Source: Sinorhizobium medicae (GTDB taxonomy: Bacteria > Pseudomonadota > Alphaproteobacteria > Rhizobiales > Rhizobiaceae). From it: DNA of 64,000 nt. The translations under genes were made by a program, and so were the position numbers. Numbering within the stretch: position 1 is the stretch's first letter; each line of letters starts with the position of its first letter. The stretch spans positions 124,001 through 188,000 of the forward strand of contig NZ_VITA01000010.1 of assembly GCF_007827695.1 (NCBI RefSeq). Direction: 5' to 3'. Shown one piece after another: positions 25,524-35,500 of the stretch. Below the pieces are notes generated by a model. The model worked only from the letters and a program-made list of their open reading frames with translations, searched no databases and was not told the origin of the DNA.

Positions 25524-26741
25524 ATGTCCAATCCTTACGGAGAAATATTTAGGGCGCCGGGGGCCAAGGGCTTCTCGGCAGCCGGCTTCTTCGCGCGACT
25601 TCCGATAGCGATGGCCCCGATCGGCATCGTCGCAATGGTGTCTCAGACCCACGGCGAATACTGGCTGGCGGGCGCGGTCTCCGCGACCTTCGCCCTCACC
25701 AACGCGCTCGTCGCCCCGCAGATATCGCGTCTGGTCGACCGCGTCGGCCAGACGGCCGTTGTCGTTCCGACGACGATCGTCTCGGTCGCAGCCTTCCTGG
25801 CGCTGATCATTGCGGCCAACCGCGACTGGGCGGCGTGGACGCTGTTCGTTTTGGCTTTCCTCGCCGCCGCGATGCCGAGCATGCCCGCGCTCGTTCGCGC
25901 CCGCTGGACGGAAATATTCCGCAATCGGCCCGAGCTGAACACCGCCTTCGCATTCGAGTCTTCGGCAGACGAGCTTGTCTACATTTCCGGGGCTTCGCTG
26001 TCGGTTGGCCTGGCGGTTGCGCTGTTCCCCGAAGCCGGCATGCTGACAAGCACTATCTTTCTCGCCCTTGGGACGGCCGCATTCATTCTGCAGCGTTCGA
26101 CCGAGCCGAAGGTGCATCCCATCGAGGCCAGCGCCTCGCAAGCGTCGGCGATCCGTCAAAGACCGGTACAGATCATCACCCTTGCGCTTATCTTCGTCGG
26201 CTCGATCTTCGCGACAGCGGAGGTCAGTGTCGTGGCGATCACGAAAGAGCTCGGGCAGCCGCAGGCAGCCAGCCTGGTCATCGGCGTCTACGCCGTCGGC
26301 TCGTTCCTGGTGGGGCTGGCACTTGGCGCGCTGAACCCGACCATGCCGCTGCAGAGGCAGCTTCTGATCGCCGTCAGTGTAATCGCCATCACGTCCCTCC
26401 CTCTCCTCGTGGCCGATACGGTTCCGTTCCTTGCATTTGCTGTCTTTGTCAGCGGCATAGCCATCTCACCGACCTTCATCACAGCTTTCGGTTTGATTGA
26501 GCGCCGTGTACCGGAATCGATGCTGACGGAAGGCGTCACCTGGGTCATGACGGGAATTGGTATAGGCATGGCGCTCGGCGCATTCGTGTCAGGCTGGGTT
26601 GTCGACAATTACGGCGCGCAGAAGGGTTTCTGGGTATCCGTGGCGGCCGGGGCGGCGACCGTCGTCACGGTGGCGGCGGGTCAGCGCAGCCTTGCCGGCA
26701 GCAAAGCGATGCCGGCAGCGGTTCCGCTTCCCGCCGAGTAG
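25524..26741 (+). CDS. MFS transporter (putative efflux)
   Basis: A 405-residue, 12-segment major facilitator protein (for example GFSAAGFFARLPIAMAPIGIVAMV, AAFLALIIAANRDWAAWTLFVLAFLAAAMPSMPALVRARW, SLVIGVYAVGSFLVGLALGAL). ATG 25524 was chosen because AAGGAG lies 8-9 bases upstream; the ATG at 25491 falls inside an operator. Divergent TetR control suggests export of a toxic or signalling compound. Substrate unknown. Confidence 0.85.
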   Translation: MSNPYGEIFRAPGAKGFSAAGFFARLPIAMAPIGIVAMVSQTHGEYWLAGAVSATFALTNALVAPQISRLVDRVGQTAVVVPTTIVSVAAFLALIIAANRDWAAWTLFVLAFLAAAMPSMPALVRARWTEIFRNRPELNTAFAFESSADELVYISGASLSVGLAVALFPEAGMLTSTIFLALGTAAFILQRSTEPKVHPIEASASQASAIRQRPVQIITLALIFVGSIFATAEVSVVAITKELGQPQAASLVIGVYAVGSFLVGLALGALNPTMPLQRQLLIAVSVIAITSLPLLVADTVPFLAFAVFVSGIAISPTFITAFGLIERRVPESMLTEGVTWVMTGIGIGMALGAFVSGWVVDNYGAQKGFWVSVAAGAATVVTVAAGQRSLAGSKAMPAAVPLPAE

Positions 26742-26769
26742 TCGCGCCAGCGACGATCTTCAGGAAGTC

Positions 26770-26794
26770 GGAACAAACAGGCTGGCCGCCGGTT
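26770..26794 (+). promoter_or_regulatory. Possible RpoE2/EcfG-type promoter
   Basis: GGAAC (26770-26774), 18 bases, then TT (26793-26794) matches the loose GGAAC-N18/19-TT pattern I know for the Sinorhizobium general-stress sigma factor. It lies 36 bases before ATG 26830. The pattern is short and could occur by chance. Confidence 0.4.
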
Positions 26795-26829
26795 CATCCG
26801 TCGGCCGGTCGCCGCCAAGGGAGAGATCA

Positions 26830-27321
26830 ATGCCACGCGGGTCACTCATAGCTATAAGCGGGATATGCGCTGGCCTTGCCGCGGTAGCGGTGCTGACGGT
26901 CTCGGCCGAGCGCCGGAACAGAAGTCCCTGGCGGCCGATCAACGCGACGAGCCATTGGATATACGGCCGTCGTGCCGGCTCGGTATCGCGGCTCGACCTT
27001 GCCCACACCGGCACCGGCTTTGCGACCCATATGCTTGCCTCGTTCTGGTGGGCTCTCCCCTTCGCGGCCATGCTGGGACGAAATGCCAGACCCTCGCCAC
27101 CTCGGGCGATTGCCGCTGCGGCAGGCACCACCGTGCTGGCAGCCGTCGTCGATTACGGTCTGGTGCCGAAACGCCTCACGCCTGGCTGGGAACTCGCTCT
27201 GCCGAAATCCGACCTGGCGATGACCTATATCGCCATGGGCTTAGGATTGGCGTTTGGCGCCACCTTGCACTCGGCGGCGATCGCCACGCGGCCAGGAACA
27301 TCGCGCGGCCTGATCGGTTAG
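26830..27321 (+). CDS. Small membrane protein of unknown function
   Basis: A 163-residue protein with about four hydrophobic segments (LIAISGICAGLAAVAVLTV, ATHMLASFWWALPFAAMLG, AIAAAAGTTVLAAVVDYGL, LAMTYIAMGLGLAFGATLHS). I do not recognise a named family. ATG 26830 has AAGGGAGAG just upstream; the longer frame to the left overlaps the MFS gene and is not credible. A possible stress-sigma promoter precedes it. Confidence 0.65.
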   Translation: MPRGSLIAISGICAGLAAVAVLTVSAERRNRSPWRPINATSHWIYGRRAGSVSRLDLAHTGTGFATHMLASFWWALPFAAMLGRNARPSPPRAIAAAAGTTVLAAVVDYGLVPKRLTPGWELALPKSDLAMTYIAMGLGLAFGATLHSAAIATRPGTSRGLIG

Positions 27322-27370
27322 GTCAAACAAGACATCGGCTCTAAAACGATATGTGAGTGAGGAGGTTTCA

Positions 27371-27550
27371 ATGAGTAGCCGTCCGCCGCCGATTCCTGCG
27401 GAAAATCGCAGCGACAAGGGAACGGGAGAACCCGGAACCGTATCCACCGACGCGAAGAAGCCGGATACGGCAGAGAACCCCGAGAAGAAAGGCCAGCAAG
27501 GCAACACCAAGGTCAATACGACCCATCAGGGTTATCAACAGGACAGATGA
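27371..27550 (+). CDS. Small hydrophilic, probably disordered protein
   Basis: A 59-residue protein rich in Pro, Lys, Glu, Gln and Asn (SRPPPIPAENRSDKGTGEPG, ending in a Gly-Tyr-Gln-Gln-Asp-Arg tail) with no hydrophobic core. A strong ribosome site (GAGGAGG) lies 6 bases before ATG 27371, which supports translation. Composition resembles stress-associated disordered peptides; function unknown. Confidence 0.6.
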   Translation: MSSRPPPIPAENRSDKGTGEPGTVSTDAKKPDTAENPEKKGQQGNTKVNTTHQGYQQDR

Positions 27551-27560
27551 GGCAGAGCGC

Positions 27561-27758
27561 ATGTCCACTTCCAAGAAGACACCGGCAAGCATCCGTCAGG
27601 GCGGTCCCGGAGCCTCGCACGAAAACGCGAAGGCTCCGCTGGAGATACCAAAGCCGCCGGCCGATTCCGAGCGGCGCACGCGCAGCAAGGTTTCCGGCGG
27701 CGGAGGCGAGCCTGATCGCCACCACAGTCACGATGCGAGGCGCAAAGGCGGGCACTGA
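27561..27758 (+). CDS. Small basic hydrophilic protein
   Basis: A 65-residue polar protein (TPASIRQGGPGASHENAKAP, then PADSERRTRSKVSGGGGEPD) with a His/Arg/Lys-rich end. It starts 10 bases after the previous small gene and probably shares its transcript. The ribosome site (GGCAGAG) is weak. Function unknown; I cannot exclude that it is untranslated. Confidence 0.45.
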   Translation: MSTSKKTPASIRQGGPGASHENAKAPLEIPKPPADSERRTRSKVSGGGGEPDRHHSHDARRKGGH

Positions 27759-27790
27759 TTGGGCGAATCGGCTCGGCTGCCACTGCATGA

Positions 27791-27964
27791 ATGATCACGG
27801 ATGAACAAATCCGGCGCATGGGCGTTCTGCTTGACCCGCAACGGGTGGAGGAGTTCGCCATGCGACGCGGTTTGCACCATCACCCCACGGTCGACCTGAT
27901 CGTGTTCATCGCTGCCGTCGGACTGGTTTCGGCGATCATGATCGCTTCACTGTTCTTCGGCTAG
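27791..27964 (+). CDS. Short single-helix membrane protein
   Basis: The frame from ATG 27791 gives 57 residues, and an internal ATG at 27860 gives 34. The C-terminal part is a clear transmembrane helix (DLIVFIAAVGLVSAIMIASL, then FFG). The inner start has an excellent GGAGGAG site 6-7 bases upstream, so the 34-residue form beginning MRRGLHHHPT may be the real product. It follows the two small hydrophilic genes and is followed at once by a RIME-like hairpin pair that may end the transcript. Confidence 0.5.
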   Translation: MITDEQIRRMGVLLDPQRVEEFAMRRGLHHHPTVDLIVFIAAVGLVSAIMIASLFFG

Positions 27965-28071
27965 ATCACGATGTTTTCAGGTCGGGTCGGCCTGGAAACA
28001 TGGACGTCATCGCTTCCAGAGATGGAGCGGGAGCGGGCGGGAAACCGCACACAGTTTTCCTCAACCCGCTC
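27964..28071. repeat. RIME-like intergenic palindromic element, copy A (two hairpins)
   Basis: The first hairpin (27971-28001) pairs ATGTTTTCAGG with CCTGGAAACAT, 11 bp including one G-T pair, with a 9-base loop. The second (28025-28071) pairs GAGCGGG with CCCGCTC around a GGGAAA...TTTTCC core. Related elements are at 31255, 39619 and 54413. Such mosaics are typical of rhizobial intergenic regions. Confidence 0.7.
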
Positions 28072-28466
28072 TCCCGCGCTTCAGGAAAACCTGCGTGGCG
28101 GGTTCACATCCGGAAGCGCTCAATCTCGCCGCTCGAATGATCGTTCTCACGCCGGCGTGCTGCGGAGGAGGCACGTTCCGCAGCGACCGACGGCGCCCCG
28201 GGAGGGGGGAGGCGGGAGGACGCCGCCCGGGTCGACCCCGGCTTAGCGGAGGGACAAGAGCCGACCCGTTCTTGTGTGCACGTCGCCTTGGTCAAAGCGA
28301 CGGCGCCTAACACTCAGCCCCTCGGAAGGTTCCGAGAAAACGGACGATTTCGATAAATTCTCAAGCGGGAGCTTTGAATACGCTGATTCGGAACGCAGCA
28401 CCGCATCTGTGCGTCCAAGTGGACGTACATAAAGAAGCCTCTCCTTGTCGCATCCCCAAGGAACCA
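28072..28466. other. Non-coding stretch
   Basis: About 400 bases between a RIME-like element and the 3' end of the molybdenum-enzyme operon. No credible gene was found. It contains GC-rich inverted segments and CTCGGAA-GGT-TCCGAG near 28320, an imperfect small hairpin of unknown role. Confidence 0.5.
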
Positions 28467-28492
28467 CCCGGAACTCGAGGTCGAGTTCCGGG
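28467..28492. terminator. 12-bp perfect inverted repeat after the molybdenum-enzyme operon
   Basis: The arms CCCGGAACTCGA and TCGAGTTCCGGG are separated by two bases and lie 25 bases after the stop of the large-subunit gene. The stem is strong enough to act as a transcript end or 3' stabiliser, although no T-run follows on either strand. Confidence 0.5.
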
Positions 28493-28517
28493 CGTATGCG
28501 ATGGGGAGGATGGGCGC

Positions 28518-30728
28518 TCAGGCGTTAAGCGACTTCGCGAACGGCATGACACGTATCCGTTTGCCGAGAGCTTTGAAGGCGGCATTGGCAACTGCGGGGC
28601 CGATCGGCGGAACGCCGGGCTCGCCGATCCCCGAAGGAGGATTGGACGAGGCGACGATATGAACCTCGACCTTCGGCATCGCATCGATCCTGAGCGGCGT
28701 GTACATGTCGAAATTGCCCTGGTCGACCTTGCCATCCGTCAGCGTGATCTCCTCGCCCAGGATGGCGCTGAGGCCAAAGCCTATTCCGCCTTCGACCTGA
28801 GCGCGCACCTGATCCGGATTGATCGCGAGACCGCAATCGACCGCAGCGACAACGCGCTCGACCTTAATGCCGTTCCCATCTGTGGAAACCTCGGCGATCT
28901 GTGCCACGACCGAACCGAAGCTCTCGGCGACCGCAACGCCGCGGAAGCGCCCTTCAGGCAGCGGTTTCTGCCATTCCGCCTTTTCCGCCGCCAGCTTGAG
29001 AACGGTTGCGTGGCGCGACTGCGGCTCCAGCATCGAAAGGCGAAACTCCAGTGGGTCACGTCCCGCAGCCTGGGCAACTTCGTCCAGAAAGGCTTCGGCC
29101 GCGAAGGCGGTGTGTGTCGAGCCGACGGAGCGCCACCAGAGAACCGGAACGCGAACATCGGTGGTCGTGAGCCCGACCGTCTGGTTCTGAATGGCATATG
29201 GCAGATTGTTCGCCCCCTCCACAGACGTCGGGTCGACGCCGTTCTGAACCATGCCATCCCAAGCCGTTTTCGCCACGATTGACTGGCCGACGATGTGATC
29301 GCTCCAGGCGACGAGTTTGCCGTCTGCATCGATCCCGGCTTTCAGGCGATGTACATAGGCGGGCCGATAGCGGCCGGCGCGCGTGTCTTCCTCCCGCGTC
29401 CATTGCACCTTGACCGGTGCACGGAAGCCGAGGGCCTTGGCCACATGTACGGCTTCCACCACGACGTCGCCGTCGAACACGGCACGCCGCCCGAAGCTGC
29501 CGCCGGTCTTCATGACGTTCAGTCGGACATTTTCGACCGGCACTCCGGCAATCTCGCTGGCGAGCTTCTGGTACACGTCGGGGAGCTGGTGTCCGCCCCA
29601 GATCTCGATCGTGCCGTCCTCGTTCCTGCGTGCAACCGCATTCAGGGGCTCAAGAGCGGCATGGGCCAGATAGGGGAACTCGAAGGTCGCCTCGATGACC
29701 TTGGCGGCTGCTGCGAAGGCAGCCTCGGCGTCGCCGTCCTTGCGCGCGAAGGCCGCCGGCGTCTTGCCCGCGAGGTCGCGGTAGGTGGACATCAGCTCCG
29801 CCGTCCCCCGCTTTTCGGCGCCGGACTCGTCCCATTCGACGGTTACCGCTTCACGGCCCTTGATTGCCGCCCACATATGCTCGCCGACCACCGCAATGCC
29901 GCGTGGCGTTTCCACCACGTCCACCACGCCCTTGATGGCGCGGGCGGCCGAAGCATCGAAGGACTTGGCTTTGGCGCCGAAGAGGGGCGGGTGAATCATC
30001 ACTGCCGTCAGCATTCCCGGCAGCTTGACATCGATGGTGTATTGCTCGGTCCCGTTTGCCTTGCGGGCACTGTCGAAGCGCTTCAGTTCGGCATTGCCGA
30101 TAAATTTCCAGGCGCTCGGTTCCTTGAGCTTCACGTCGGCCGGCACCGGCATCGTCGTCGCCTTGGCGGCGTACGCGCCGAAACCACCGCTCTTGCCCGA
30201 CGGATGGGAAAGAACGCCGTTCTCGACGGTGATCTCCGCGGCGTCCACCTTCCATTCCGCTGCAGCAGCGGCAATGAGCATGGCTCGGGCGGCGGCACCA
30301 GCCTTGCGGTAGCGCTCCCATGAGGTCGACATGGATGTCGAGCCCCCGGTACCCTGCATGGTACCTCCAAAGGCGATATTGCCGTAGGCCGGGATGTTGC
30401 CGGCGGCTCCCTTGACGTCGATCGTGGACCAGTCGGCGTCCAACTCCTCCGCCACCAGCGTGGCAATGCCGTTATATGAGCCCTGGCCCATCTCGAACTG
30501 CGACGAGAGAATGGTGACCTTCCCATCCCCGCCGATCGTCAGATATGGGGAAAACGCATGTGAATCATTCCCCGCTTGCGCTTCGCCCGCAAGGGCCGGC
30601 GAAGCGGATAGGAGCCGGTACCCAACGGCGATGCCGGTGCCGGCGGCAAGCGCACCGAGCAGGAATTGGCGGCGCGAGGCTTCGACGCGAGCGGGAAGGG
30701 CCATCGATTGCATTAGTTTCGGTATCAT
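28518..30728 (-). CDS. Periplasmic molybdenum hydroxylase large subunit (isoquinoline 1-oxidoreductase beta / aldehyde dehydrogenase type)
   Basis: A 736-residue molybdopterin-cytosine-dinucleotide-type subunit of the xanthine dehydrogenase family. It begins with a twin-arginine signal ([19 protein letters not shown]) and has family regions such as [38 protein letters not shown] and [17 protein letters not shown], where the Glu is the expected catalytic base. The partner [2Fe-2S] subunit is encoded immediately upstream and lacks its own signal, so the pair is probably exported together. ATG 30728 follows the small-subunit stop by one base, with GGAGG inside that gene. Probable role: oxidation of an aldehyde or N-heterocycle in the periplasm; the c-type cytochrome electron acceptor found in related operons is absent here. 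Confidence 0.83.
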   Translation of the reverse strand: MIPKLMQSMALPARVEASRRQFLLGALAAGTGIAVGYRLLSASPALAGEAQAGNDSHAFSPYLTIGGDGKVTILSSQFEMGQGSYNGIATLVAEELDADWSTIDVKGAAGNIPAYGNIAFGGTMQGTGGSTSMSTSWERYRKAGAAARAMLIAAAAAEWKVDAAEITVENGVLSHPSGKSGGFGAYAAKATTMPVPADVKLKEPSAWKFIGNAELKRFDSARKANGTEQYTIDVKLPGMLTAVMIHPPLFGAKAKSFDASAARAIKGVVDVVETPRGIAVVGEHMWAAIKGREAVTVEWDESGAEKRGTAELMSTYRDLAGKTPAAFARKDGDAEAAFAAAAKVIEATFEFPYLAHAALEPLNAVARRNEDGTIEIWGGHQLPDVYQKLASEIAGVPVENVRLNVMKTGGSFGRRAVFDGDVVVEAVHVAKALGFRAPVKVQWTREEDTRAGRYRPAYVHRLKAGIDADGKLVAWSDHIVGQSIVAKTAWDGMVQNGVDPTSVEGANNLPYAIQNQTVGLTTTDVRVPVLWWRSVGSTHTAFAAEAFLDEVAQAAGRDPLEFRLSMLEPQSRHATVLKLAAEKAEWQKPLPEGRFRGVAVAESFGSVVAQIAEVSTDGNGIKVERVVAAVDCGLAINPDQVRAQVEGGIGFGLSAILGEEITLTDGKVDQGNFDMYTPLRIDAMPKVEVHIVASSNPPSGIGEPGVPPIGPAVANAAFKALGKRIRVMPFAKSLNA

Positions 30729-30729
30729 A

Positions 30730-31188
30730 TCAGGCCTCCAGACGCTTCGCGGCTTCGTGAATACCCGCGCGGATACGGTGATAGGTGGCGCACCGACAGA
30801 GATTGCCGGACATAGCGGCATCGATGTCCGTGTCGGTCGGCTTCGGATTGCTGGCCAAAAGGTCCGTTGCGGACATGATCTGGCCGGACTGACAGTAGCC
30901 ACATTGGGGCACGTCCAGTTCGGCCCAAACGGATTGCACCGTTTCGGCGACCTTCCCCTTCAGGCCCTCGATCGTCGTCACTTCAGCTCCGTCGATGTCG
31001 CCGATGAAGGTTTGACAGGACCGCGTCGGCGAGCCGTCGACATAGACAGTGCAGGCGCCGCATTGCGCCATGCCGCAGCCGAACTTCGTGCCCGTTAAAC
31101 CGACGAGGTCGCGGATCGCCCACAGGAGCGGCATGTCCGCCTCTGCTTCGATCGCGTGTTCGACGCCGTTGATCTTGATATTCACCAT
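30730..31188 (-). CDS. [2Fe-2S] small subunit of the molybdenum hydroxylase (isoquinoline 1-oxidoreductase alpha type)
   Basis: A 152-residue protein with both iron-sulfur domains: a plant-ferredoxin-like cluster site ([18 protein letters not shown], then Cys in RSCQTF) and the helical domain site ([12 protein letters not shown], then [12 protein letters not shown]). It passes electrons from the molybdenum site of the large subunit. No signal peptide is present. It is translationally close to the large subunit. Confidence 0.88.
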   Translation of the reverse strand: MVNIKINGVEHAIEAEADMPLLWAIRDLVGLTGTKFGCGMAQCGACTVYVDGSPTRSCQTFIGDIDGAEVTTIEGLKGKVAETVQSVWAELDVPQCGYCQSGQIMSATDLLASNPKPTDTDIDAAMSGNLCRCATYHRIRAGIHEAAKRLEA

Positions 31189-31254
31189 GGTGTTTTTCCT
31201 CGCGTTGCGGCGCGTTAATGCGGAATGCCGCGAACATTCGCCGGACTGCCGCTG

Positions 31255-31299
31255 GAGCGGGATGAGAAGATGACTGCGGTTTTCGCCCGCACCCCGCTC
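31255..31299. repeat. RIME-like palindromic element, copy B
   Basis: GAGCGGG (31255-31261) and CCCGCTC (31293-31299) flank an imperfect stem, about 70 bases upstream of the small-subunit gene. A TAGATCACG segment follows, resembling the start of copy A. It lies within the 291-base gap that must also hold the promoter of the molybdenum-enzyme operon. Confidence 0.6.
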
Positions 31300-31479
31300 G
31301 AACTTTGGGATAGATCACGTTCATAATTCAGGATGATGGCCTAAGATCATGAGCGAGATCCGGAGCTTAGAAGACCATCTCGCAGGCTGATAGATTCGAT
31401 CCTGCCGAATTATTGCCCATTCCTGCCAGGTTAACGGGATCGTGATCAGGACGTCGGCGTCGTGGGCGGTGGAATTGCT

Positions 31480-32436
31480 CTAACCTGCAGGGCTCCGCCT
31501 GGTCGAATCGTTAGAATTCAGGATCGCCCTTATGTCGCGCAGCGGCGGATGGCCGAAGGCGCGGCGGTACTCGCGGTTGAACTGGGTCGGGCTCTCGTAG
31601 CCGACGCGCAGTGCCGCCGTCGCCGCATCGAGCGACTGGGAAAGCATCAGTTCCCGGGCATGATGCAGTCTGAGGTGCTTTTGAAACTGCAGCGGGCTCA
31701 TTGCAGTCATTGCGCGGAAGTGATGATGCAGCGTGGAGACGCCCATATTGGCGATTTCGGCGAGTTCTTCCACGCGCAGCTGTTTGGTGTAGTTTTCCTT
31801 CAGCCATGCGACCGCCTTGGCCACGCGATTGCTGTTCGTGCCCGCAAGCGCGAAGCGACGAAGCCTCGCTCCCTGTTCGCCGGTGAGGAGCCGGTAGATG
31901 ATCTCGTTCTGGATGTGGCCAGCCAGGAAAGGTATGTCTGCGGGCGCGCCGGCAAGCGAGATCAGCCGGAACAGCGCATCGAAAAGCTCGCAAGTCGCAG
32001 TGCCTACAGCCACGCCCAGGTCGCGCTCGGGAAGGTCGGTCGGATGTATGTCGTGATCGGCTATGATGCGCCGGACTTTCTCCATGTCCAGGCGTAGCGC
32101 CGCTGCGACATAGGGCTCCCTTTCGCTCGCCGCGCAGATCTGCCCGGTCACGGGCAGGCCGATAGCCGTCAGGAAGAAACAGCCTTCATCGTAGACCATC
32201 GTCTCGTTGCCGACGCGGACATTCTTGCTTCCCTTGATGATGAAGGAGAGGCTTGGCTCGTAAACGCTCGAAAAGGGACCGGCGGGCTGGATGATGCGAT
32301 AGAGCGAGAGACCCGGGATGGGGTGCTCGAAAGAAAGTCCGTCCCAGGGCAACTTCGACAATCTGTCGAGAATCTGCGCGCGGAGCGGCGCCGTTTCTTC
32401 GCGCAGATTCCGCTGCGGGAACATGATGGTGCTCAT
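31480..32436 (-). CDS. AraC-family transcriptional regulator
   Basis: A 318-residue regulator with an AraC_N-type cupin-like effector domain (residues about 25-170) and a C-terminal pair of helix-turn-helix motifs (RVEELAEIANMGVSTLHHHF and AALRVGYESPTQFNREYRRA). ATG 32436 has AGGAG about 7 bases upstream. It lies directly upstream of the molybdenum-enzyme genes on the same strand and probably activates them in response to an aldehyde-type inducer; this is inferred from context. Confidence 0.85.
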   Translation of the reverse strand: MSTIMFPQRNLREETAPLRAQILDRLSKLPWDGLSFEHPIPGLSLYRIIQPAGPFSSVYEPSLSFIIKGSKNVRVGNETMVYDEGCFFLTAIGLPVTGQICAASEREPYVAAALRLDMEKVRRIIADHDIHPTDLPERDLGVAVGTATCELFDALFRLISLAGAPADIPFLAGHIQNEIIYRLLTGEQGARLRRFALAGTNSNRVAKAVAWLKENYTKQLRVEELAEIANMGVSTLHHHFRAMTAMSPLQFQKHLRLHHARELMLSQSLDAATAALRVGYESPTQFNREYRRAFGHPPLRDIRAILNSNDSTRRSPAG

Positions 32437-32564
32437 TCCCTGCTCCTCGCTCCTTGCTTTGGCCTTCACCTATGATCGCAGATTGAATCTGAAATTACAT
32501 TATCACATTTTTTTGATTCCGACAGAAATAGGCAAGACCTCGGCGTGCCACGCCCCGGCAGAAG

Positions 32565-35500
32565 TCATTCCGCCGCCAGCGGCGCCGGATAGGGCGTGGA
32601 GTCTTCGTCGGCATCTCCTTGCGCGGCCGCCGGCCCCGGGGCCGTCTTGCGCGCTTTCGGTTCCTTTCCGAAGAAGAGCGCATAGGCGGCCGGCAGCACG
32701 ACGATCGTCAAAACGGTTGCCACCAGGATACCGCCCATCATCGCATAGGCGAGCGGTCCCCAGAACACGCCGCGAGAGATCGGGATCAATGCCAGCACCG
32801 CGGTGAGCGCGGTGAGCGTGATAGGCCGGAAGCGGCGCACCGCCGCACCGATGATCGCCTCGTAACGCTCCATCCCGGCCGCGATATCCTGGTCGATCTG
32901 GTCCACGAGAATGATCGAGTTGCGGATGATGATGCCGAGCAGCGCGATAACGCCGAGGATGGCGACGAAGCCGAAGGGCGCTCCGCTGATGAGCAGCGCA
33001 GCTGCGGCGCCGATGATCCCGAGCGGACCGGTCGCGAGCACCAGCATCGCCTTGCCGAAGTGCTGGAGCTGCACCATCAGAAGGATGACGATGACCACCA
33101 GCATGATCGGCGCCTTGGCCGCGATCGAGGCCTGGCTTTCGGCACTGTCCTCGGCGCCACCCTGGATCTCCACCTTGTAGGCCGGCGGGAGACTGTCTCT
33201 CAGTCCCCTGAGTTCGTCGAAGAGCTTCATCGCGACGTCGTTCGACTGCACGCCGTCGGGGAGCGTTGCGCGCACGGTGATTGTGGGGAGCCGGTCGCGC
33301 CGCCACTCGACCCCCTGTTCCATCACGGGCACGACCTTGGCGACCTGCGATACGGGGACGAAGCCACCGAAGTCGGTGGGCACATACACCGACTGGACCG
33401 CGGAGAGCAGATGGCGATTGCCGCCGGGCTCTCGCGCCACGATCGAGACCGCCTCTTCTCCGTCCCGGAAGCTGTCCAGCGGAACGCCGGACATTGCCGC
33501 TTGCAGCATCTGGCGGATACGTTGCGAGGTGATGCCGAGGGCACGGGCGCGGTCCTGGTCGATCACAAGCTTCATCGCCGGCACAGGCTCCAGCCAGTCA
33601 TCATGAATGGCGCCGAGCAATGGATTTTCCCGAAATTTCGCCTTCACTTCGTTGGCGATGCGGCGCACTTCTTCGCGGTCGGGCCCCATCACCCGCATCT
33701 GCACCGGCCAGCCGGTCGGCGGTCCCAGGAACAATCGGTCGACTTTGGTACGGATCGAAGGGAATTCCTCGGCAAGCACCGTTCGCAACTTGCCGATCAG
33801 CCTCTCGCGGGCTGGTTCGTCCTTCGCCATGACGAGGAGCTGCGCGAAGTTCGGGTTGCGAAGCTGCTGGTCGAGGGGCAGGAAGAAGCGCGGCGCGCCT
33901 TCTCCGATATAGGTGGCGATGAAGCGCTTGTCCTTATCGTCCATCAATCGTTGCTCGAGCGCCTTTGCCTGCTTTTCCACTTCCTTGATGCTCGTTCCTT
34001 CTGGCAGCCAGAGGTCGACCAGGATTTCGGGTCGCGAGGATTGCGGGAAGAAGTTCTTCGGAATGAACTGGAACCCCCAGAGGCTCGTCATGAAAATGGC
34101 GAGCGTCATCAGGAGAACAGTGATGCGGTGGCGCACTGCCCAGCCGACGGTTGACCTCAGGCGACGATAGAAGCGCGTATCGAAGACGTCGTGATGGGTG
34201 CCGGCGTGGTGGCGCTGCTTCAGGATCATGTAGCCGAGCCAGGGGGTGAAGTAGACGGCCACAAACCAGGAGACCACAAGGGCAATACCGACGACATAGA
34301 AGAGCGAACGGACATATTCGCCGGCGGTCGATTGCGCGAAGCCGACAGGGATAAAGCCGGCGGTGGTGATCAGGGTGCCGGTCAGCATGGGAAAAGCGGT
34401 CGAGGAATAGGCGAAGCTCGCCGCATCAATCTTTTCCAGCCCTTCTTCGAGTTTTCGCTCCATCATCTCGATCACGATCATGGCGTCGTCGACGAGCAGG
34501 CCGAGAGCGATGATCAGAGCTCCGAGCGAGATGCGCTGCAGGTCGATGCCGAGTTCGTACATGATCGCAAAAGTGGCTGCGAGCACGAGCGGAATGGCGA
34601 TCGCGATCACCAGACCGGAGCGCCAGCCGATCGACAGGAAGGAGACTACGAGGACGATGATCAGCGCTTCGACAAGCGCGTGGCTGAATTCGCTTATCGC
34701 TTCGGTGACGACCTCCGGCTGATTGGAGACCTGATCGACCGACACGCCATAAGGAAGGGCGGACTCGAATCGATCGTAGGTAGCCTCGACCGCGTTGCCG
34801 ACGTCCGTGACGTTGAAACCCTTCGCCATAACGACGCCGATCTGGACGCTGTCGTGGCCGTTGAAACGGAATTTCCGGGAATAGGGGTCTTCCAGACCGG
34901 AAGTAACCGTCGCGATGTCGCCGAGCCGAATGGTCCTGTCTCCCGCCCTTAGCCGAAGCTCACGGATGTCTTCGGCCTCGGTGACGCCGCCTTCAACCGA
35001 GATGCGAACCGAGCGCGTGCCCGTATCGACGGAACCCGCGTGATCGACATTGTTCTGGCCGGCAATGGCATCGCGCAGGTCGTTGAGCGTCAGGCCGCGT
35101 TCGGCGAGCGCCTTGGAGGAGACGTCGATGAAAATCTTCTCCGGCTGGTCGCCGAGGATCACCACCTTCTCGACACCTGGCGTCGTCAGCAGCATGTCAC
35201 GGCCTTCGATCGCGAAGCGCCTCAGCTCCGGATAGCTGAAGCCGTCGCCGCTGATCGAATGCAAGGTGATGAAGGTGTCACCGAATTCGTCGTTGAAATA
35301 GGGGCCGAGCACGCCTTCGGGCAGCTCGTTGGCTATGTCGCCCACCTTCTTGCGCACCTGATAGAACGCGTCGGCGACCTCGTCTGCGTTGGTGTCGCCC
35401 TCGATCTGGACGGTGATGATGGCGCTGCCGGCGCGCGTATAGGAGCGGACGAAATCGAGGTGCGGCGTTTCCTGCAGCTTGCGCTCTATCTTGTTGACGA

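Noticed and set aside
28320-28340. CTCGGAA/TCCGAG inverted repeat as a terminator
   Set aside because: The stem is short, no gene ends nearby on either strand, and no T-run follows.
32619-34154. Plus-strand frame of about 510 codons opposite the RND permease
   Set aside because: Highly charged His/Asp/Arg-rich composition without a domain; explained by codon bias of the antisense RND gene.
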